Of a stretch of DNA of 64,000 bases, positions 51,674 to 60,979 are shown one piece after another. The stretch is from Alphaproteobacteria bacterium (GTDB lineage Bacteria > Pseudomonadota > Alphaproteobacteria > Rhizobiales > Rhizobiaceae), in NCBI GenBank assembly GCA_024742485.1, contig JANSYK010000002.1, positions 682,001 through 746,000 on the forward strand. Direction: 5' to 3'. Position 1 is the first letter of the stretch. Each line of letters begins with the position of its first letter. Under the pieces are notes generated by a model that saw only the letters and a program-made list of their open reading frames with translations, did not search any database and was not told the origin of the DNA. Made by a program: the position numbers and the translations under genes.

Positions 51674-53287
51674 TCATGTCGAGAAATGCGCTGTTTTGAC
51701 ACTTGTGGAGTAGCTTGACGATTGTTCCTGGATCCATTTCGTCATGTGGGTCTGCTCGGCTTCGATGACATCCCTGCTGCCGCTGTAATGTCGGATAATG
51801 TCTCGATACAGGGTGGGGCCGCTCGAGTCGCAGCGCATATTCAGAACACCCGCATCGACCGGCGTCGGCGCAAGCGTGAGAGCGATGAGCGCCAAAGCCC
51901 GTTCTTGATCGGTTTGATCCGGCTTCTTCAATCGACTCGTGGATCGAAGCAGTTCGCCATAGTGGTCGCGTGACTTGGCCACATGCGTTAATCCCCACCC
52001 AGTGTAAAAGCTTCGGTCGCCGGCGATCACGGGCAGTCCATGCGCCGTGGCCTCCAATCCGACGGTGCCATGGACGGTGACAACCGCGTCGGCAGCGGTC
52101 ATGGCCGTCAGAGAATCCGTTTTCTCCGGCGCGATCCGAATGTGATCGGGTAAATCGGCAATCATGTCCTCCAACTGAAAGCCCCCATACCAGCTCTCGG
52201 TCGGGTGCGGTTTCAAGAGCCAGTCGATATCGTCTATGTCACGCAGCTGATCGAGCGTAAATCGCATCCAGTCATAGAAATCGACAAAATTGCCCATTGC
52301 AAAAGTGTGGGGAAAATCAAACCACACATGCGCATATATGACGGCAAGTTTCCGATCATCCGACACCCCGAAGACCCGGCGCGCCCCGGTGCGCGAATCG
52401 GTCCGATTATCCGACCGGAAAGCAAAGCTGGCGTTGATGTCCGAGCTCTTTCCGCTTTCACGCACCTGGAGATAGTCGCGTCCCTCCTGGACCAACCTGT
52501 CCTGAACTCTTGGAGGCAGATCGAGATATTGCTCCAAGCTCATATGTTCGACCGGCGTCGCATAGTCTTCTTTTTTGAAGAAACGGCGGATGCGAATGCC
52601 CTCACAATATCCGGTGAGATGGTAGGTCGGGATATCCCTGGACAGCGCCGCCCAAACCAAAGTCGAGTATTGGTTTTGCCAGGGATGGCTTAACACGACA
52701 TGGCCAACCATCGCGTCCTGCAGCAAATCCGCATAGATGGCACAATTGCGCAAACACTCCGCCAGGACCCTGGTCCAAATCGGATCATCCAGAGCAGGAT
52801 GTGGATGCCGGGCACGTTTGAGCACCGTGTCATAGTAGGTATAGGGCGGCAAACCGCCCGGCAATTCCAGCTTTAGGATATCGCTGTGACTGGTCACTCC
52901 TTCGAGCATCGCTTCGGCACGCGAAAGAAAGTCTTCCATTCGATGTCTGGTGTGATTCTCGATGGAGACAAACTCTGTGAATCCAAGGCTTTCAAGCATC
53001 GACCGGCCTGGGTCGTCGGACTGCGCGATAACTCCGATCAATCTCATCGACCCTACATCTGGAACCGATTCGAGAAAAAGCCTTAGGCGGAAGAAGTGAT
53101 TGGGATTATCCCACAATCCGTCTGCAACAATGGAGACCGGCCCCTTCCCGTTGGAGATTTTCCCCATGCTTACATTCAGCTTTTGAACTCTCTTTCGGTA
53201 CCATTCTCCATACCAGCGCAAGGCAACTCGACGGCCAACGCGACGCCAGGACTGTGGGTCGGTGATCTTGGACAGTGCGAAATGCAT
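51674..53287 (-). CDS. KpsC-like capsule glycosyltransferase-like protein
   Basis: A 537-residue protein. The C-terminal half has DWLLKPHPTESWYGG, AADAVVTVHGTVGLEATAHGLPVIAGDRSFYTGWGLTHVAKS, closely like the FYxGWGLT motif of KpsC-type beta-Kdo transferases. The N-terminal half includes SIVADGLWDNPNHFFRLRLFL and a VVLSHPWQNQYSTLVWAAL stretch. KpsC enzymes use a CMP-activated keto acid, as would a pseudaminic acid transferase, so this is a strong candidate for the nonulosonate transfer step; that is inference. The ATG at 53287 lies 4 bp after the pseI stop, preferred over a TTG at 53317. Confidence 0.72.
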   Translation of the reverse strand: MHFALSKITDPQSWRRVGRRVALRWYGEWYRKRVQKLNVSMGKISNGKGPVSIVADGLWDNPNHFFRLRLFLESVPDVGSMRLIGVIAQSDDPGRSMLESLGFTEFVSIENHTRHRMEDFLSRAEAMLEGVTSHSDILKLELPGGLPPYTYYDTVLKRARHPHPALDDPIWTRVLAECLRNCAIYADLLQDAMVGHVVLSHPWQNQYSTLVWAALSRDIPTYHLTGYCEGIRIRRFFKKEDYATPVEHMSLEQYLDLPPRVQDRLVQEGRDYLQVRESGKSSDINASFAFRSDNRTDSRTGARRVFGVSDDRKLAVIYAHVWFDFPHTFAMGNFVDFYDWMRFTLDQLRDIDDIDWLLKPHPTESWYGGFQLEDMIADLPDHIRIAPEKTDSLTAMTAADAVVTVHGTVGLEATAHGLPVIAGDRSFYTGWGLTHVAKSRDHYGELLRSTSRLKKPDQTDQERALALIALTLAPTPVDAGVLNMRCDSSGPTLYRDIIRHYSGSRDVIEAEQTHMTKWIQEQSSSYSTSVKTAHFST

Positions 53288-53291
53288 GCCG

Positions 53292-54350
53292 TCAGGTAGT
53301 GCCGCGCCTGGAAACAAAATCAGCTTTCAGAGCTGTCCCGCGTTTTAGCGGCGCAGCGGCAACACATCCGAGAATTTCCTCTTTCTGGTTCGGAGGAAGA
53401 CCGTATCCGGGTCTGATTGACCGCACATTTTGCTCTGTAAAGATCTCCCCCGCCTCCATATCGGCCACCACATAGAGTGACCGTCTGAACTGCACGTTGC
53501 CCAGCTCGCTGGCCGTTCGTTCATAGCTTGGCGTGCCCAATGCAAGATGGGCATTGCGGCAGCCGCGAACCAGCTCGCGCAATTCCGCGGGCTCGAGAGA
53601 GAACGCCGCGTCCGGCCCGCCATCGGCCCGGCGCAACGTGACATGTTTTTCGATCACGGCCGCGCCGAGCGCGACCGCAGCGACAGCCACCTCGACACCC
53701 GGGCTGTGGTCAGACAGTCCGACCACCACGCCAAAACGCCGCGCCATATCGGCGATCGTCGCGAGATTGGATTCTTCCGCCGGCGTCGGATAGCCGCTGA
53801 CGCAATGCAGCAGGACAAGCTGATCACAGCCTGCGCCGCGCGCTGTTTTGACGGCTTCGCCGATTTCATCGAGATTGGCCATCCCGGTGGAGATGATCAG
53901 CGGTTTTCCTGCAGATGCGGCCTTTGCAATCAGCGGTGTATCGACGGCTTCAAACGACGCGATCTTGTATGCCGGCGCACCGATTTTTGCGAGAAAATCA
54001 ACGGCCGTTGGGTCGAAGGGCGCGGAAAACACCGTCACACCAAGCTCCCGGCCCTTTGCAAAAAGGGCCTCGTGCCATTCCCAGGGCGTGTGCGCTTCCT
54101 GGTACAATTGATGCAGGGTATAGCCGTCCCAAAGGCCACCCTTGATGCGAAAGTCAGGGCCGTCGGAATCGATCGTGATGGTGTCCGCCGTATAGGTCTG
54201 GAGCTTGACCGCATCCGCGCCGGCCTCCGCCGCAGCCTCGATAATCGCCAGTGCCCGCCCGATATCGCCATTGTGGTTGCCTGACATTTCGGCGATCACA
54301 TAAGGCGGGTGCCCCGGACCGATCGTTCGACCGGCAATCGTCACATCCAT
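53292..54350 (-). CDS. pseI: Pseudaminic acid synthase
   Basis: A 352-residue NeuB/PseI-family enzyme. It condenses 2,4-diacetamido-2,4,6-trideoxy-L-altrose with phosphoenolpyruvate to give pseudaminic acid. The TIM-barrel N-terminus reads [42 protein letters not shown], where EMSGNHNG (versus EIGxNHxG of sialic/legionaminic synthases) is the PseI hallmark. The C-terminal SAF/antifreeze-like domain contains [29 protein letters not shown]. The ATG at 54350 gives the family start; the open frame continues upstream without family homology. Confidence 0.93.
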   Translation of the reverse strand: MDVTIAGRTIGPGHPPYVIAEMSGNHNGDIGRALAIIEAAAEAGADAVKLQTYTADTITIDSDGPDFRIKGGLWDGYTLHQLYQEAHTPWEWHEALFAKGRELGVTVFSAPFDPTAVDFLAKIGAPAYKIASFEAVDTPLIAKAASAGKPLIISTGMANLDEIGEAVKTARGAGCDQLVLLHCVSGYPTPAEESNLATIADMARRFGVVVGLSDHSPGVEVAVAAVALGAAVIEKHVTLRRADGGPDAAFSLEPAELRELVRGCRNAHLALGTPSYERTASELGNVQFRRSLYVVADMEAGEIFTEQNVRSIRPGYGLPPNQKEEILGCVAAAPLKRGTALKADFVSRRGTT

Positions 54351-54358
54351 CGTATCGG

Positions 54359-55843
54359 TCAATTCATTGGCTCCCCGGGCTGGTTGACATATCGGGTTTC
54401 GGATATCGGGCTGAATCCAGCGGATTGAAACAGGGCGTGCGATGCCTTGTTGCCGGGCATCACTTCGGCAAAAAAGGTCCAACCCGGGAACACGCCTCTG
54501 GCCCAATCCAGCGCACGCCTTGCAATGCCCTGTCCGTAACGGTCCGGCGCGATATAGATTGATATCTCTCGTGTTCCCGGATTCTCGATTTGATCAAGGC
54601 GCAGGATGCCGACCGGATGATCACCGGTCATGATGACCATCAACAGAACCGCGGCATCGTAAAGGGTCCTTTCCATCCAGGAGCGGTGTTCATCCCAGGC
54701 CGGCACATGCGGATCGCGGGCGAACCGGCGTGTATCCGGATGGTTTTGCCACTCGAACATCAACGCGCTGTCGTCTGATGTGGCCAGCCGCAGCCACAGA
54801 GATTTGTCACCATCGGCCGCCAGCGCCAGCATGACGCGGTCGATGCCCCGACCATCGCAGATTTCAAACGCCCGAACTGATAGTGCATGGCGCCGGTCTT
54901 CGTCCCGCAACAAGCTGTCCAGCGCGTCCCTGACCGTCGCCGCTGTCAGTCCTTGGGCACTACCGAGCGAAGCCGCTGCGCCGGCCCGTTCCAGTTGCTC
55001 CGCAACAAAGGACTGGTTGTCGGCGGTCACGACCATTAACGTCGGCAAACCCAGGCAGCACCGCTCCCATGAGGTGGTGCCCGCAGCGCCAATCGCAATG
55101 TCCGCACGACCCATCAGTTCCGCCATATTCGTCGGTGCTTCGTGCAGGGTGGCTGGCTGTGGCAGGCGAGCCATGTGTTCCTGCACTTTGGCAATGTGTG
55201 GTGCGTTTCGGCCCATCACAACTTCGATATGCGCTTCGACACCACTTTGACCAATCCCGTCCAGCACCACCGATGTGACATTGTCCGGGTCGCTCGCGCC
55301 AAGTGTGACAAGAATCCGTTCAATCAACCTGCTCGTCTGTCGCCTTTCCAGCGCCTTGCCCCTGGCCGCCGCAAATTCGGGGCGCAGGAGTGTATATTGA
55401 GCACCCATCAGCAGGCGGCACTCATCTGGAACAAGCGATTGATACGCGTTGGGCTCTCGACCCAAAGTCTGATCCAGCAGCAAGTCGCATTTGTGCTTTC
55501 GATCGGCCAGATCATCAATCACCATGATGCGCTTTGCCCAGGGCCGGCAGATCTTTTCGAATTGCTCATCTCTCCAGTAGTGGTCCACCACCAGGAGATC
55601 ACACCCATCCGGAGTTTCCGTTGCCATCATTTGAGCTTCGAGTTCCGGTGAGCCGTCGATTTCCAGCGGTCTGATCGCAAGTTCATTGATCGACGGCACC
55701 ATACTTTCGGTCTCGCTGGAACTCGCAAAGCCGCACCGCCAGCCGCCGGTTGCCTCCAGGGCTTTGGCCAGTGTCAGACAGCGCATGACATGCCCAGCCC
55801 CAATTTCAATACCGGCATCGGCTCTGAAGATGGCAGTTTTGAT
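54359..55843 (-). CDS. pseG: PseG-PseH fusion: UDP-sugar hydrolase plus N-acetyltransferase, AUC start
   Basis: About 494 residues. The N-terminal ~330 are the nucleotide-sugar hydrolase PseG, removing UDP from the 4-acetamido sugar: [21 protein letters not shown] (His in GHVMRC is the catalytic position), [15 protein letters not shown]-like [28 protein letters not shown]. The remaining ~145 residues are a GNAT acetyltransferase (PseH role): [43 protein letters not shown]. The first ATG (55786) would delete the FRADAG...GHV motif. The only sensible start is ATC at 55843 ([11 protein letters not shown]), since no ATG, GTG, TTG or CTG lies between it and the upstream in-frame stop; AAGGA precedes it. 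pseI follows 8 bp downstream. Confidence 0.85.
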   Translation of the reverse strand: MKTAIFRADAGIEIGAGHVMRCLTLAKALEATGGWRCGFASSSETESMVPSINELAIRPLEIDGSPELEAQMMATETPDGCDLLVVDHYWRDEQFEKICRPWAKRIMVIDDLADRKHKCDLLLDQTLGREPNAYQSLVPDECRLLMGAQYTLLRPEFAAARGKALERRQTSRLIERILVTLGASDPDNVTSVVLDGIGQSGVEAHIEVVMGRNAPHIAKVQEHMARLPQPATLHEAPTNMAELMGRADIAIGAAGTTSWERCCLGLPTLMVVTADNQSFVAEQLERAGAAASLGSAQGLTAATVRDALDSLLRDEDRRHALSVRAFEICDGRGIDRVMLALAADGDKSLWLRLATSDDSALMFEWQNHPDTRRFARDPHVPAWDEHRSWMERTLYDAAVLLMVIMTGDHPVGILRLDQIENPGTREISIYIAPDRYGQGIARRALDWARGVFPGWTFFAEVMPGNKASHALFQSAGFSPISETRYVNQPGEPMN

Positions 55844-55848
55844 GGTGT

Positions 55849-56496
55849 TTATCCGTTATCCTTGGCGAACAGCCACCAGGTCAGATTGTCCAGACCCGTG
55901 GCCCGCCGCCAGAAAAATCCATAATCGACCAACCGCAGATCGGGGTGCCGGTCCATCCAGAAAGCACCGAAATCCCTCTTGAAGAGAAGTCCATCCTGTC
56001 CGCGATAGCGAATTTCCTGCGGTGAATCGGCAAAATATTCCGCACAGGCAATATAGCGGTTCGAGACCCGGTGGATTTCGTCGCAGGAGGGCCCAAGATC
56101 ATCAGGTGCGATGTGGATCAGCACACCGCTGGTAAAGGCCAGGTCCACAGATCCGTCTTCGAGCGGTATCTGATTTGCTGCTCCGTCAAAAACCTTGTCG
56201 GCCGAAACCACGGCATCGTCCACCAGCCGTGTTCGCGCGCCTTCATTCGGCTCCAGCGCCAGAAGGTCACTGTCCGTCAGCCGCGACAAGGCCCTCAGAT
56301 TGAACCCGATATTGGCTCCGATTTCGAGGATGCTGTGTGGTGGCTGATCCGCCAGGGGTTCCAGAATGCGCTTCCACATGGCTGTTCTGGCCGCAATCAT
56401 GGTTTCGTCGGCAACATTGCGGTCGCGGTAGTCATCGCCGAAGTCGCCACGCCAGGCGTCCAGTTGATGGGATGTCGGCTGCTGTTTCTGGTTCAC
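55849..56496 (-). CDS. Pseudaminic acid biosynthesis-associated methylase
   Basis: A 215-residue class I methyltransferase matching the family found with pseudaminic acid genes (TIGR03587 type). It begins with AWRGDFGDDYRDRN, has motif I SILEIGANIGFNLRAL, LALEPNEGAR, and VDLAFTSGVLIHIAPDDL, and ends FWRRATGLDNLTWWLFAK. The start is a GTG at 56496 with AAGGAG six nt upstream, overlapping the cytidylyltransferase stop (GTGA). The exact methyl acceptor in this family is not established; a pseudaminic acid derivative is likely from context. Confidence 0.85.
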   Translation of the reverse strand: MNQKQQPTSHQLDAWRGDFGDDYRDRNVADETMIAARTAMWKRILEPLADQPPHSILEIGANIGFNLRALSRLTDSDLLALEPNEGARTRLVDDAVVSADKVFDGAANQIPLEDGSVDLAFTSGVLIHIAPDDLGPSCDEIHRVSNRYIACAEYFADSPQEIRYRGQDGLLFKRDFGAFWMDRHPDLRLVDYGFFWRRATGLDNLTWWLFAKDNG

Positions 56497-57227
56497 GCAC
56501 TTCTCCTTTGGCGACAATCCGCATTGATTGCCGCTATCTCGGGGTGGTCTCTCAGCAATTGAGCTGTTTTTTCATATCCATGGTTCTCCGGCATATCCGG
56601 GAGCAGTTCGAAGACCGACCTGAAAAAGGTCAAATCCTCCGGATAGTCCAGGGTCCAGCGCATGGCAGTGTAATCACCGCCCGGACCGGCCAGATTGGCC
56701 CGCCTCATGTCGGGATTGCTGCGCAGCCACGGTGTGACATGTTCACGTTCATCTGCCGCCGTCGCATTCTCTGCGGCCAAGGCCAATGCATCGAAGCTGA
56801 AGATTTCGCAATCCAGCCCGTGTGGCCAGCTTGGCGGCATGTTGTTGCAGGCATAGTCGACACTTTGTGCCCGGAACAGCGTGATCAACCGGCTGCAAAC
56901 TGCAGGATCGATCAACGGGCAATCGCTTGTCACCCGCATGACAACATCCGCCCTGCAATCAAGAGCGGCATGATAGTACCGGTCGAGCACGTCGGTTTCG
57001 GACCCTCGAAACACATGGACGCCACACCGTTCGGCCTCGGTGGCAACGGGATTGCTCTCTGCCCCCGCTGGAACGGCACAACACACGATGTCCGCGCCAT
57101 CAATCATCCCGCATCGACGCAAGACATGAGCAAGAACGGTCTCTCCAGCCAACGCTTCCAGCACTTTGCCGGGCAGGCGCGTTGACGTCATGCGCGCTTG
57201 AACGATTACTGCAATCCGCTCGTTCAC
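56493..57227 (-). CDS. pseF: CMP-sugar synthase, SpsF/NeuA-like cytidylyltransferase
   Basis: A 244-residue nucleotidyltransferase. The N-terminus VIVQARMTSTRLPGKVL is the nucleotide-binding loop of the SpsF/CMP-NeuAc synthetase family. Further motifs are HVFRGSETDVLDRYYHAA, VMRVTSDCPLIDP and DCEIFSFDALALAA, with DERE after it. In this operon it most probably activates pseudaminic acid with CTP (the PseF step). The symbol is by role; the sequence itself belongs to the SpsF branch. It overlaps the methylase gene by 4 bp and the HisF-like gene by 4 bp. Confidence 0.8.
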   Translation of the reverse strand: MNERIAVIVQARMTSTRLPGKVLEALAGETVLAHVLRRCGMIDGADIVCCAVPAGAESNPVATEAERCGVHVFRGSETDVLDRYYHAALDCRADVVMRVTSDCPLIDPAVCSRLITLFRAQSVDYACNNMPPSWPHGLDCEIFSFDALALAAENATAADEREHVTPWLRSNPDMRRANLAGPGGDYTAMRWTLDYPEDLTFFRSVFELLPDMPENHGYEKTAQLLRDHPEIAAINADCRQRRSA

Positions 57228-57979
57228 AGGCGCACCGGATAACCCTGCTCATGCAGATGGCGCTTGGCTTCGCGCGGCGTCTGCTCGGTAAAGTGAAAGA
57301 TGCTGGCGGCAGCCAAAGCTGACGAGCCGACCTCCAGCGCTTCCGCCAGGTGCTGATAGTTGCCGGCGCCGCCGGACGCTATGACCGGTACGGAGACCGC
57401 GCGGGCAACAGCCGACACCAAATCGAGATCGTAACCTTCCATCGTGCCATCGCGTTCAATCGACGTAATGAGGATTTCACCCGCACCGTCTGCTTCGGCC
57501 CGTTGCGCCAGTGCGACGGGGTCCAGGCCAGTCGGTCGTGTGCCGGCATTCACATAGGCCTGATAACCACCCTCAGCTTCTTTTTTTGCGTCAATGGAAA
57601 CGACCAGGCTCTGACGGCCGTGGCGTTCGGCAATTTCCGTCACGATTTCAGGTCGATCCACCGCGGCAGTGTTGACGACAACCTTGTCGGCGCCAACCAT
57701 CAGCAACCGCCGAACGTCCTCCGCGCTCCTGATGCCGCCACCCACCGCAATGGGCATGAAGCACTCATCGGCAAGATCATCGATCAGATCGAAATCGGGT
57801 TGCCTCTTGTCATTGGTTGCGGTGATGTCGACGAAGACCAGTTCGTCGACCTCGCGCATATTGTAGACCTTGACCGCCTGCATGGCGCTGCCGACGCGCC
57901 GCCAGGATTCAAAGCCGACGCCCTTGACCAGGGTCGTGTCCTTGTAGAGCAATGTCGGCATGATCCGGGTTTTGAGCAC
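57224..57979 (-). CDS. hisF: HisF-like (beta/alpha)8 subunit of a glutamine amidotransferase system
   Basis: A 251-residue barrel protein. It is clearly HisF-family (VKVYNMREVDELVFVDITAT, VGGGIRSAEDVRRLL, VVSIDAKKE, ERDGTMEGYDLDLV, VIASGGAGN). However, the N-terminal catalytic motif IPCLDV is MPTLLYK, so Asp11 is missing while the second acid in SIDAKK remains. This substitution is usual in HisF paralogues of sugar amidation loci (WbpI/WbuZ-like), which receive ammonia from HisH and pass it to the N-acetyl-sugar amidotransferase. So it is not expected to make imidazole glycerol phosphate. It lies between hisH and pseF. Confidence 0.85.
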   Translation of the reverse strand: MLKTRIMPTLLYKDTTLVKGVGFESWRRVGSAMQAVKVYNMREVDELVFVDITATNDKRQPDFDLIDDLADECFMPIAVGGGIRSAEDVRRLLMVGADKVVVNTAAVDRPEIVTEIAERHGRQSLVVSIDAKKEAEGGYQAYVNAGTRPTGLDPVALAQRAEADGAGEILITSIERDGTMEGYDLDLVSAVARAVSVPVIASGGAGNYQHLAEALEVGSSALAAASIFHFTEQTPREAKRHLHEQGYPVRL

Positions 57980-57985
57980 GACGGG

Positions 57986-58603
57986 CTAAAGTTCCAGGAA
58001 GTTCTTGAGGAGCCGGAAACCCATTTTCTGGCTCTTTTCAGGATGAAATTGCACACCCTGGATGTTGTCGCGAGCGACAGCAGAGACAAATTCGCCGCAA
58101 TAGGGTGTGCGGCTCACGACAATCCCCTCATCATTGCATCGCATGTGATAGCTGTGCACAAAATAAAAATCCGTTCCGTGATCGATGTCACTGAACAGTG
58201 CCGCACCTTCCTGCGCGTCCACTTCATTCCAACCGACATGCGGGACCCGGTCGCCCGGCGACTGGGCCTCCAGCTTGACAACCGTCGCATCAACCCATCC
58301 CAGGCCGGCGGCTTGCTGACCCTCTTCGCTGCCATTGGCCATCAGTTGCATACCCAGGCAAATTCCGAGAAAGGACTTGCCGCCATCGACAACATGATGG
58401 TTCAGCGCGACATCCATTCCCGTGGTCCGAAGGTTTTCCATCGCCTTTGCGAAAGCGCCGACGCCCGGCAGCACGATTTTCTCCGCTTCGTCCAAGGCAG
58501 AAGGGTCCGACGTGACAAAGGGATCTGCACCGCATTCGGCCAGGGCACGTGCAATGGAATCCAGATTGCACAGGCCGTAGTCAATGATGGCGATTCTGGT
58601 CAC
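57986..58603 (-). CDS. hisH: HisH-like glutaminase subunit
   Basis: A 205-residue class I glutamine amidotransferase. The oxyanion/nucleophile motif is FLGICLGMQLM and the His-Glu of the triad is in QFHPEKSQK. The N-terminal IAIIDYGLCNLDSIARALAECG is typical of HisH. It releases ammonia from glutamine for the HisF-like partner 6 bp downstream. Being in the glycan locus beside a PseA/WbpG-like amidotransferase, it likely serves sugar amidination, not histidine synthesis. It overlaps the pseA gene by 4 bp. Confidence 0.88.
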   Translation of the reverse strand: MTRIAIIDYGLCNLDSIARALAECGADPFVTSDPSALDEAEKIVLPGVGAFAKAMENLRTTGMDVALNHHVVDGGKSFLGICLGMQLMANGSEEGQQAAGLGWVDATVVKLEAQSPGDRVPHVGWNEVDAQEGAALFSDIDHGTDFYFVHSYHMRCNDEGIVVSRTPYCGEFVSAVARDNIQGVQFHPEKSQKMGFRLLKNFLEL

Positions 58604-59751
58604 GCGTTGTCATCGTTTATTTTGGTCAGGTTGCCGTCGGCATCCTTGATCAAGGCACCGTCATTGGCGCGACGAAAGAGTTTTTTGTTTGTAAAGCGGT
58701 CACAGATTGTCGTGAACTCGCTCACGGTCATGTCAATCTCTGCAAGGATGTCTTCAATGGGCCGTCCCAGATAGGTGTTTGGGAACTTGCCATCGTGAAT
58801 GCGCGTGAGTCGAAGACCATCTTCTCTCGACAGTCGACCGCGGCGAATATGATTGTTGGCTATATCCGTGGCACGGCCAAAGCCGAATTTCAGATACTTG
58901 AAGTAGTCGTGGATGCCGGTCTGATAATTGTCCAGATTCTCATAATCGGCCAATGAGCCTTCAACCGTGTGGGGCAGCGTTTCAAAACCGTGACCCTGGG
59001 CGACAAGGGCGTTGGTGTAGCCGTCCCAGGGAAAGTAGTAGCCAAGGAATACGCCGGTAACCCCAACCCGATTGAGTTCTTCGTCGCTGGGGTAGAAGTA
59101 TTGAATCAGATGGCGCCTTTCTATGCCTTCCTGATCGATCAGGTCAGTGACACGCATTCCCAGCAAGCCACCAAATTCCTCCAGCCATCGGCGATTGAGA
59201 ATATGGGCCTCCGTTGCCGCCGCCGGACCGCCATACTCATTCTGCGAATTTTCACCCCAAACGATCAATTGAATATTGTGCTGAACCGCGATGCGGATGG
59301 GAACGGTAAAGATGGCCACATGTTCGGGCCAGGAGATGTCACCAACCTGACGCAGCGCCAGGTTGTTGATCCGCCGCCGAACGGTCGGGTTCATCGTGAC
59401 TTCGACATAGTCAACACCCAGGCTTTTCAGGTTTTCGATGTTCCGTCGGCCGATAGGACTTAGTGAATCCGTGGTCGCCGTCACGCAGAGCGGATTGAGC
59501 CCGTTTTCCAGCAGCCTGAGAACCTGACAGGTGCTGTCCTTGCCACCGCTGACCGGCACCAGACAATCATAATTGCTGCCGTCCTTTGACCGGTAGCGCT
59601 CAACGACATTCAGGAATTCCTGCCGGCGCTCGTCCCAATCGACCTTGGCCCTGTTTTCAAACGACCGGCAGGCGCTGCAGACACCCTCATCGTCGAAGTG
59701 AAGATCCGGTTTGGTATCGGGATAGAGGCACCGTGTGCAGTAGCGAAGCAT
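58600..59751 (-). CDS. pseA: N-acetyl sugar amidotransferase (PseA/WbpG family)
   Basis: A 383-residue ATP-pyrophosphatase. The PP-loop is VPVSGGKDSTCQVLRL near residue 67. An N-terminal Cys-rich region CTRCLYPDTKP with GVCSACRSF may bind zinc. WGENSQNEYGGPA and GYYFPWDGYTNALVA mark the family. With HisH/HisF paralogues it converts an N-acetyl group to acetamidino, as PseA does in Campylobacter and WbpG-HisH-HisF in Pseudomonas O-antigens. It therefore predicts an acetamidino-substituted pseudaminic acid. It lies 1-2 bp after pseC. Confidence 0.88.
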   Translation of the reverse strand: MLRYCTRCLYPDTKPDLHFDDEGVCSACRSFENRAKVDWDERRQEFLNVVERYRSKDGSNYDCLVPVSGGKDSTCQVLRLLENGLNPLCVTATTDSLSPIGRRNIENLKSLGVDYVEVTMNPTVRRRINNLALRQVGDISWPEHVAIFTVPIRIAVQHNIQLIVWGENSQNEYGGPAAATEAHILNRRWLEEFGGLLGMRVTDLIDQEGIERRHLIQYFYPSDEELNRVGVTGVFLGYYFPWDGYTNALVAQGHGFETLPHTVEGSLADYENLDNYQTGIHDYFKYLKFGFGRATDIANNHIRRGRLSREDGLRLTRIHDGKFPNTYLGRPIEDILAEIDMTVSEFTTICDRFTNKKLFRRANDGALIKDADGNLTKINDDNA

Positions 59752-59752
59752 G

Positions 59753-60979
59753 TTACTCGATCATCTCTTTTGTATTGAGGCACGTTTCCAGGCCGTTCAC
59801 GACGCGGGACACATCGGTTTCCGTCATGTCCGGAAACAGGGGCAGTGAAAGGCATCGGCGATAATACGCATCGGCGCCCGGAAGCACGACATCACCATAG
59901 TGCCGCCGATAGTAGGGCTGCCGGTGCACCGGAAGGTAATGCACCTGCGTTCCGATGCCCAGCGCCCGCAGCCGCTGCATCAGCGCGGCCCGGTCGACAT
60001 CCACGGCATCGAAATCGATGAGCACGGCATAGAGATGAAGTGCAGGAGAACAATCGGATGGGCGACGAGCAGGCTGAACGAGCGGGGCGAGGGGAGCCAG
60101 CTCCTGATCATAGAAGGCTGTCAGATGACGGCGCTTTTCCACGAACTGTTCCAGGCGGGCAAGCTGGCTCAATCCGAGGGCGCAGTTGATGTCGCTGGCC
60201 CGGTAATTGTAGCCGGGCTCCGCCATTTCGTAATACCAGGGATTGGCCTTTCCTGCACCGTCAAACGCCAGATCGGCATTTTGAAAATCATCGGCGTCGC
60301 GGGTCATGCCGTGACTGCGGAATTTTTTCAGTATCCGGTCGGTTTCCGGATCGTTGGTGGTGACGACACCGCCTTCGCCCATGGTGATGGTCTTGACCGG
60401 ATGCAGGGAAAAGACGGCCATATCCGAATGCCGGCAGGAACCCACGGGCACCTGGATGCCATTGCTGCTGTAGGTTCCACCCAAAGCATGGCAAGCATCT
60501 TCCACGACATGGAGACCGTGCTCCTCGGCCAAACGCGCCACCATCGCCATATCGACACACGGACCGTTGAGATGGACCGGTGCCACGGCTTTGGCTTTGC
60601 TGCCGGCGCGTTTTGTGGCGTCCCGCAGGCTGTCTTCGGACATTAATCCCGTTTCAGCTTCGACATCGGCGAACTCGACGTCTGCACCGACATAGCGCGC
60701 CGCATTGGCTGTCGCCAGAAAGGTCAGCGATGGCACGATGACCACATCGCCTTCGCCGATCCCCAGCGCCATCATGGCGAGGTGCAGCCCGGCTGTGCCG
60801 CTGTTGCACACCACGGCATGCTCGGCGCCGGTTGCCTTTGCAAAGGCGCTCTCGAACTGCTCGACAACCGGCCCCGTGGTCAACCAGTCACTCTTCAAGA
60901 CCGAGACCACTGCCGCTACATCGTCATCATCAATGCACTGCCTGCCATAGGGCAGGAAGGGCTGTGCATCAGTGTTCAA
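59753..60979 (-). CDS. pseC: UDP-4-amino-4,6-dideoxy-N-acetyl-beta-L-altrosamine transaminase
   Basis: A 408-residue PLP aminotransferase of the DegT/DnrJ/EryC1 class. The N-terminus LPYGRQCIDDDDVAAVVSVLKSDWLTTGP is the PseC start, the PLP motif FSLHPVKTITMGEGG carries the Schiff-base lysine, and CHALGGTY with HLNGPCVDM belong to the cofactor site. The C-terminal GIGTQVHYLPVHRQPYY binds the sugar. It aminates the 4-keto sugar made by PseB. The start is a TTG overlapping the pseB stop (TTGA), with AAGGAAG upstream. Confidence 0.92.
   Translation of the reverse strand: MNTDAQPFLPYGRQCIDDDDVAAVVSVLKSDWLTTGPVVEQFESAFAKATGAEHAVVCNSGTAGLHLAMMALGIGEGDVVIVPSLTFLATANAARYVGADVEFADVEAETGLMSEDSLRDATKRAGSKAKAVAPVHLNGPCVDMAMVARLAEEHGLHVVEDACHALGGTYSSNGIQVPVGSCRHSDMAVFSLHPVKTITMGEGGVVTTNDPETDRILKKFRSHGMTRDADDFQNADLAFDGAGKANPWYYEMAEPGYNYRASDINCALGLSQLARLEQFVEKRRHLTAFYDQELAPLAPLVQPARRPSDCSPALHLYAVLIDFDAVDVDRAALMQRLRALGIGTQVHYLPVHRQPYYRRHYGDVVLPGADAYYRRCLSLPLFPDMTETDVSRVVNGLETCLNTKEMIE

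Noticed and set aside
57350-58774. 474-codon plus-strand frame antisense to hisF/hisH
   Set aside because: Shadow of two well-defined minus-strand genes.
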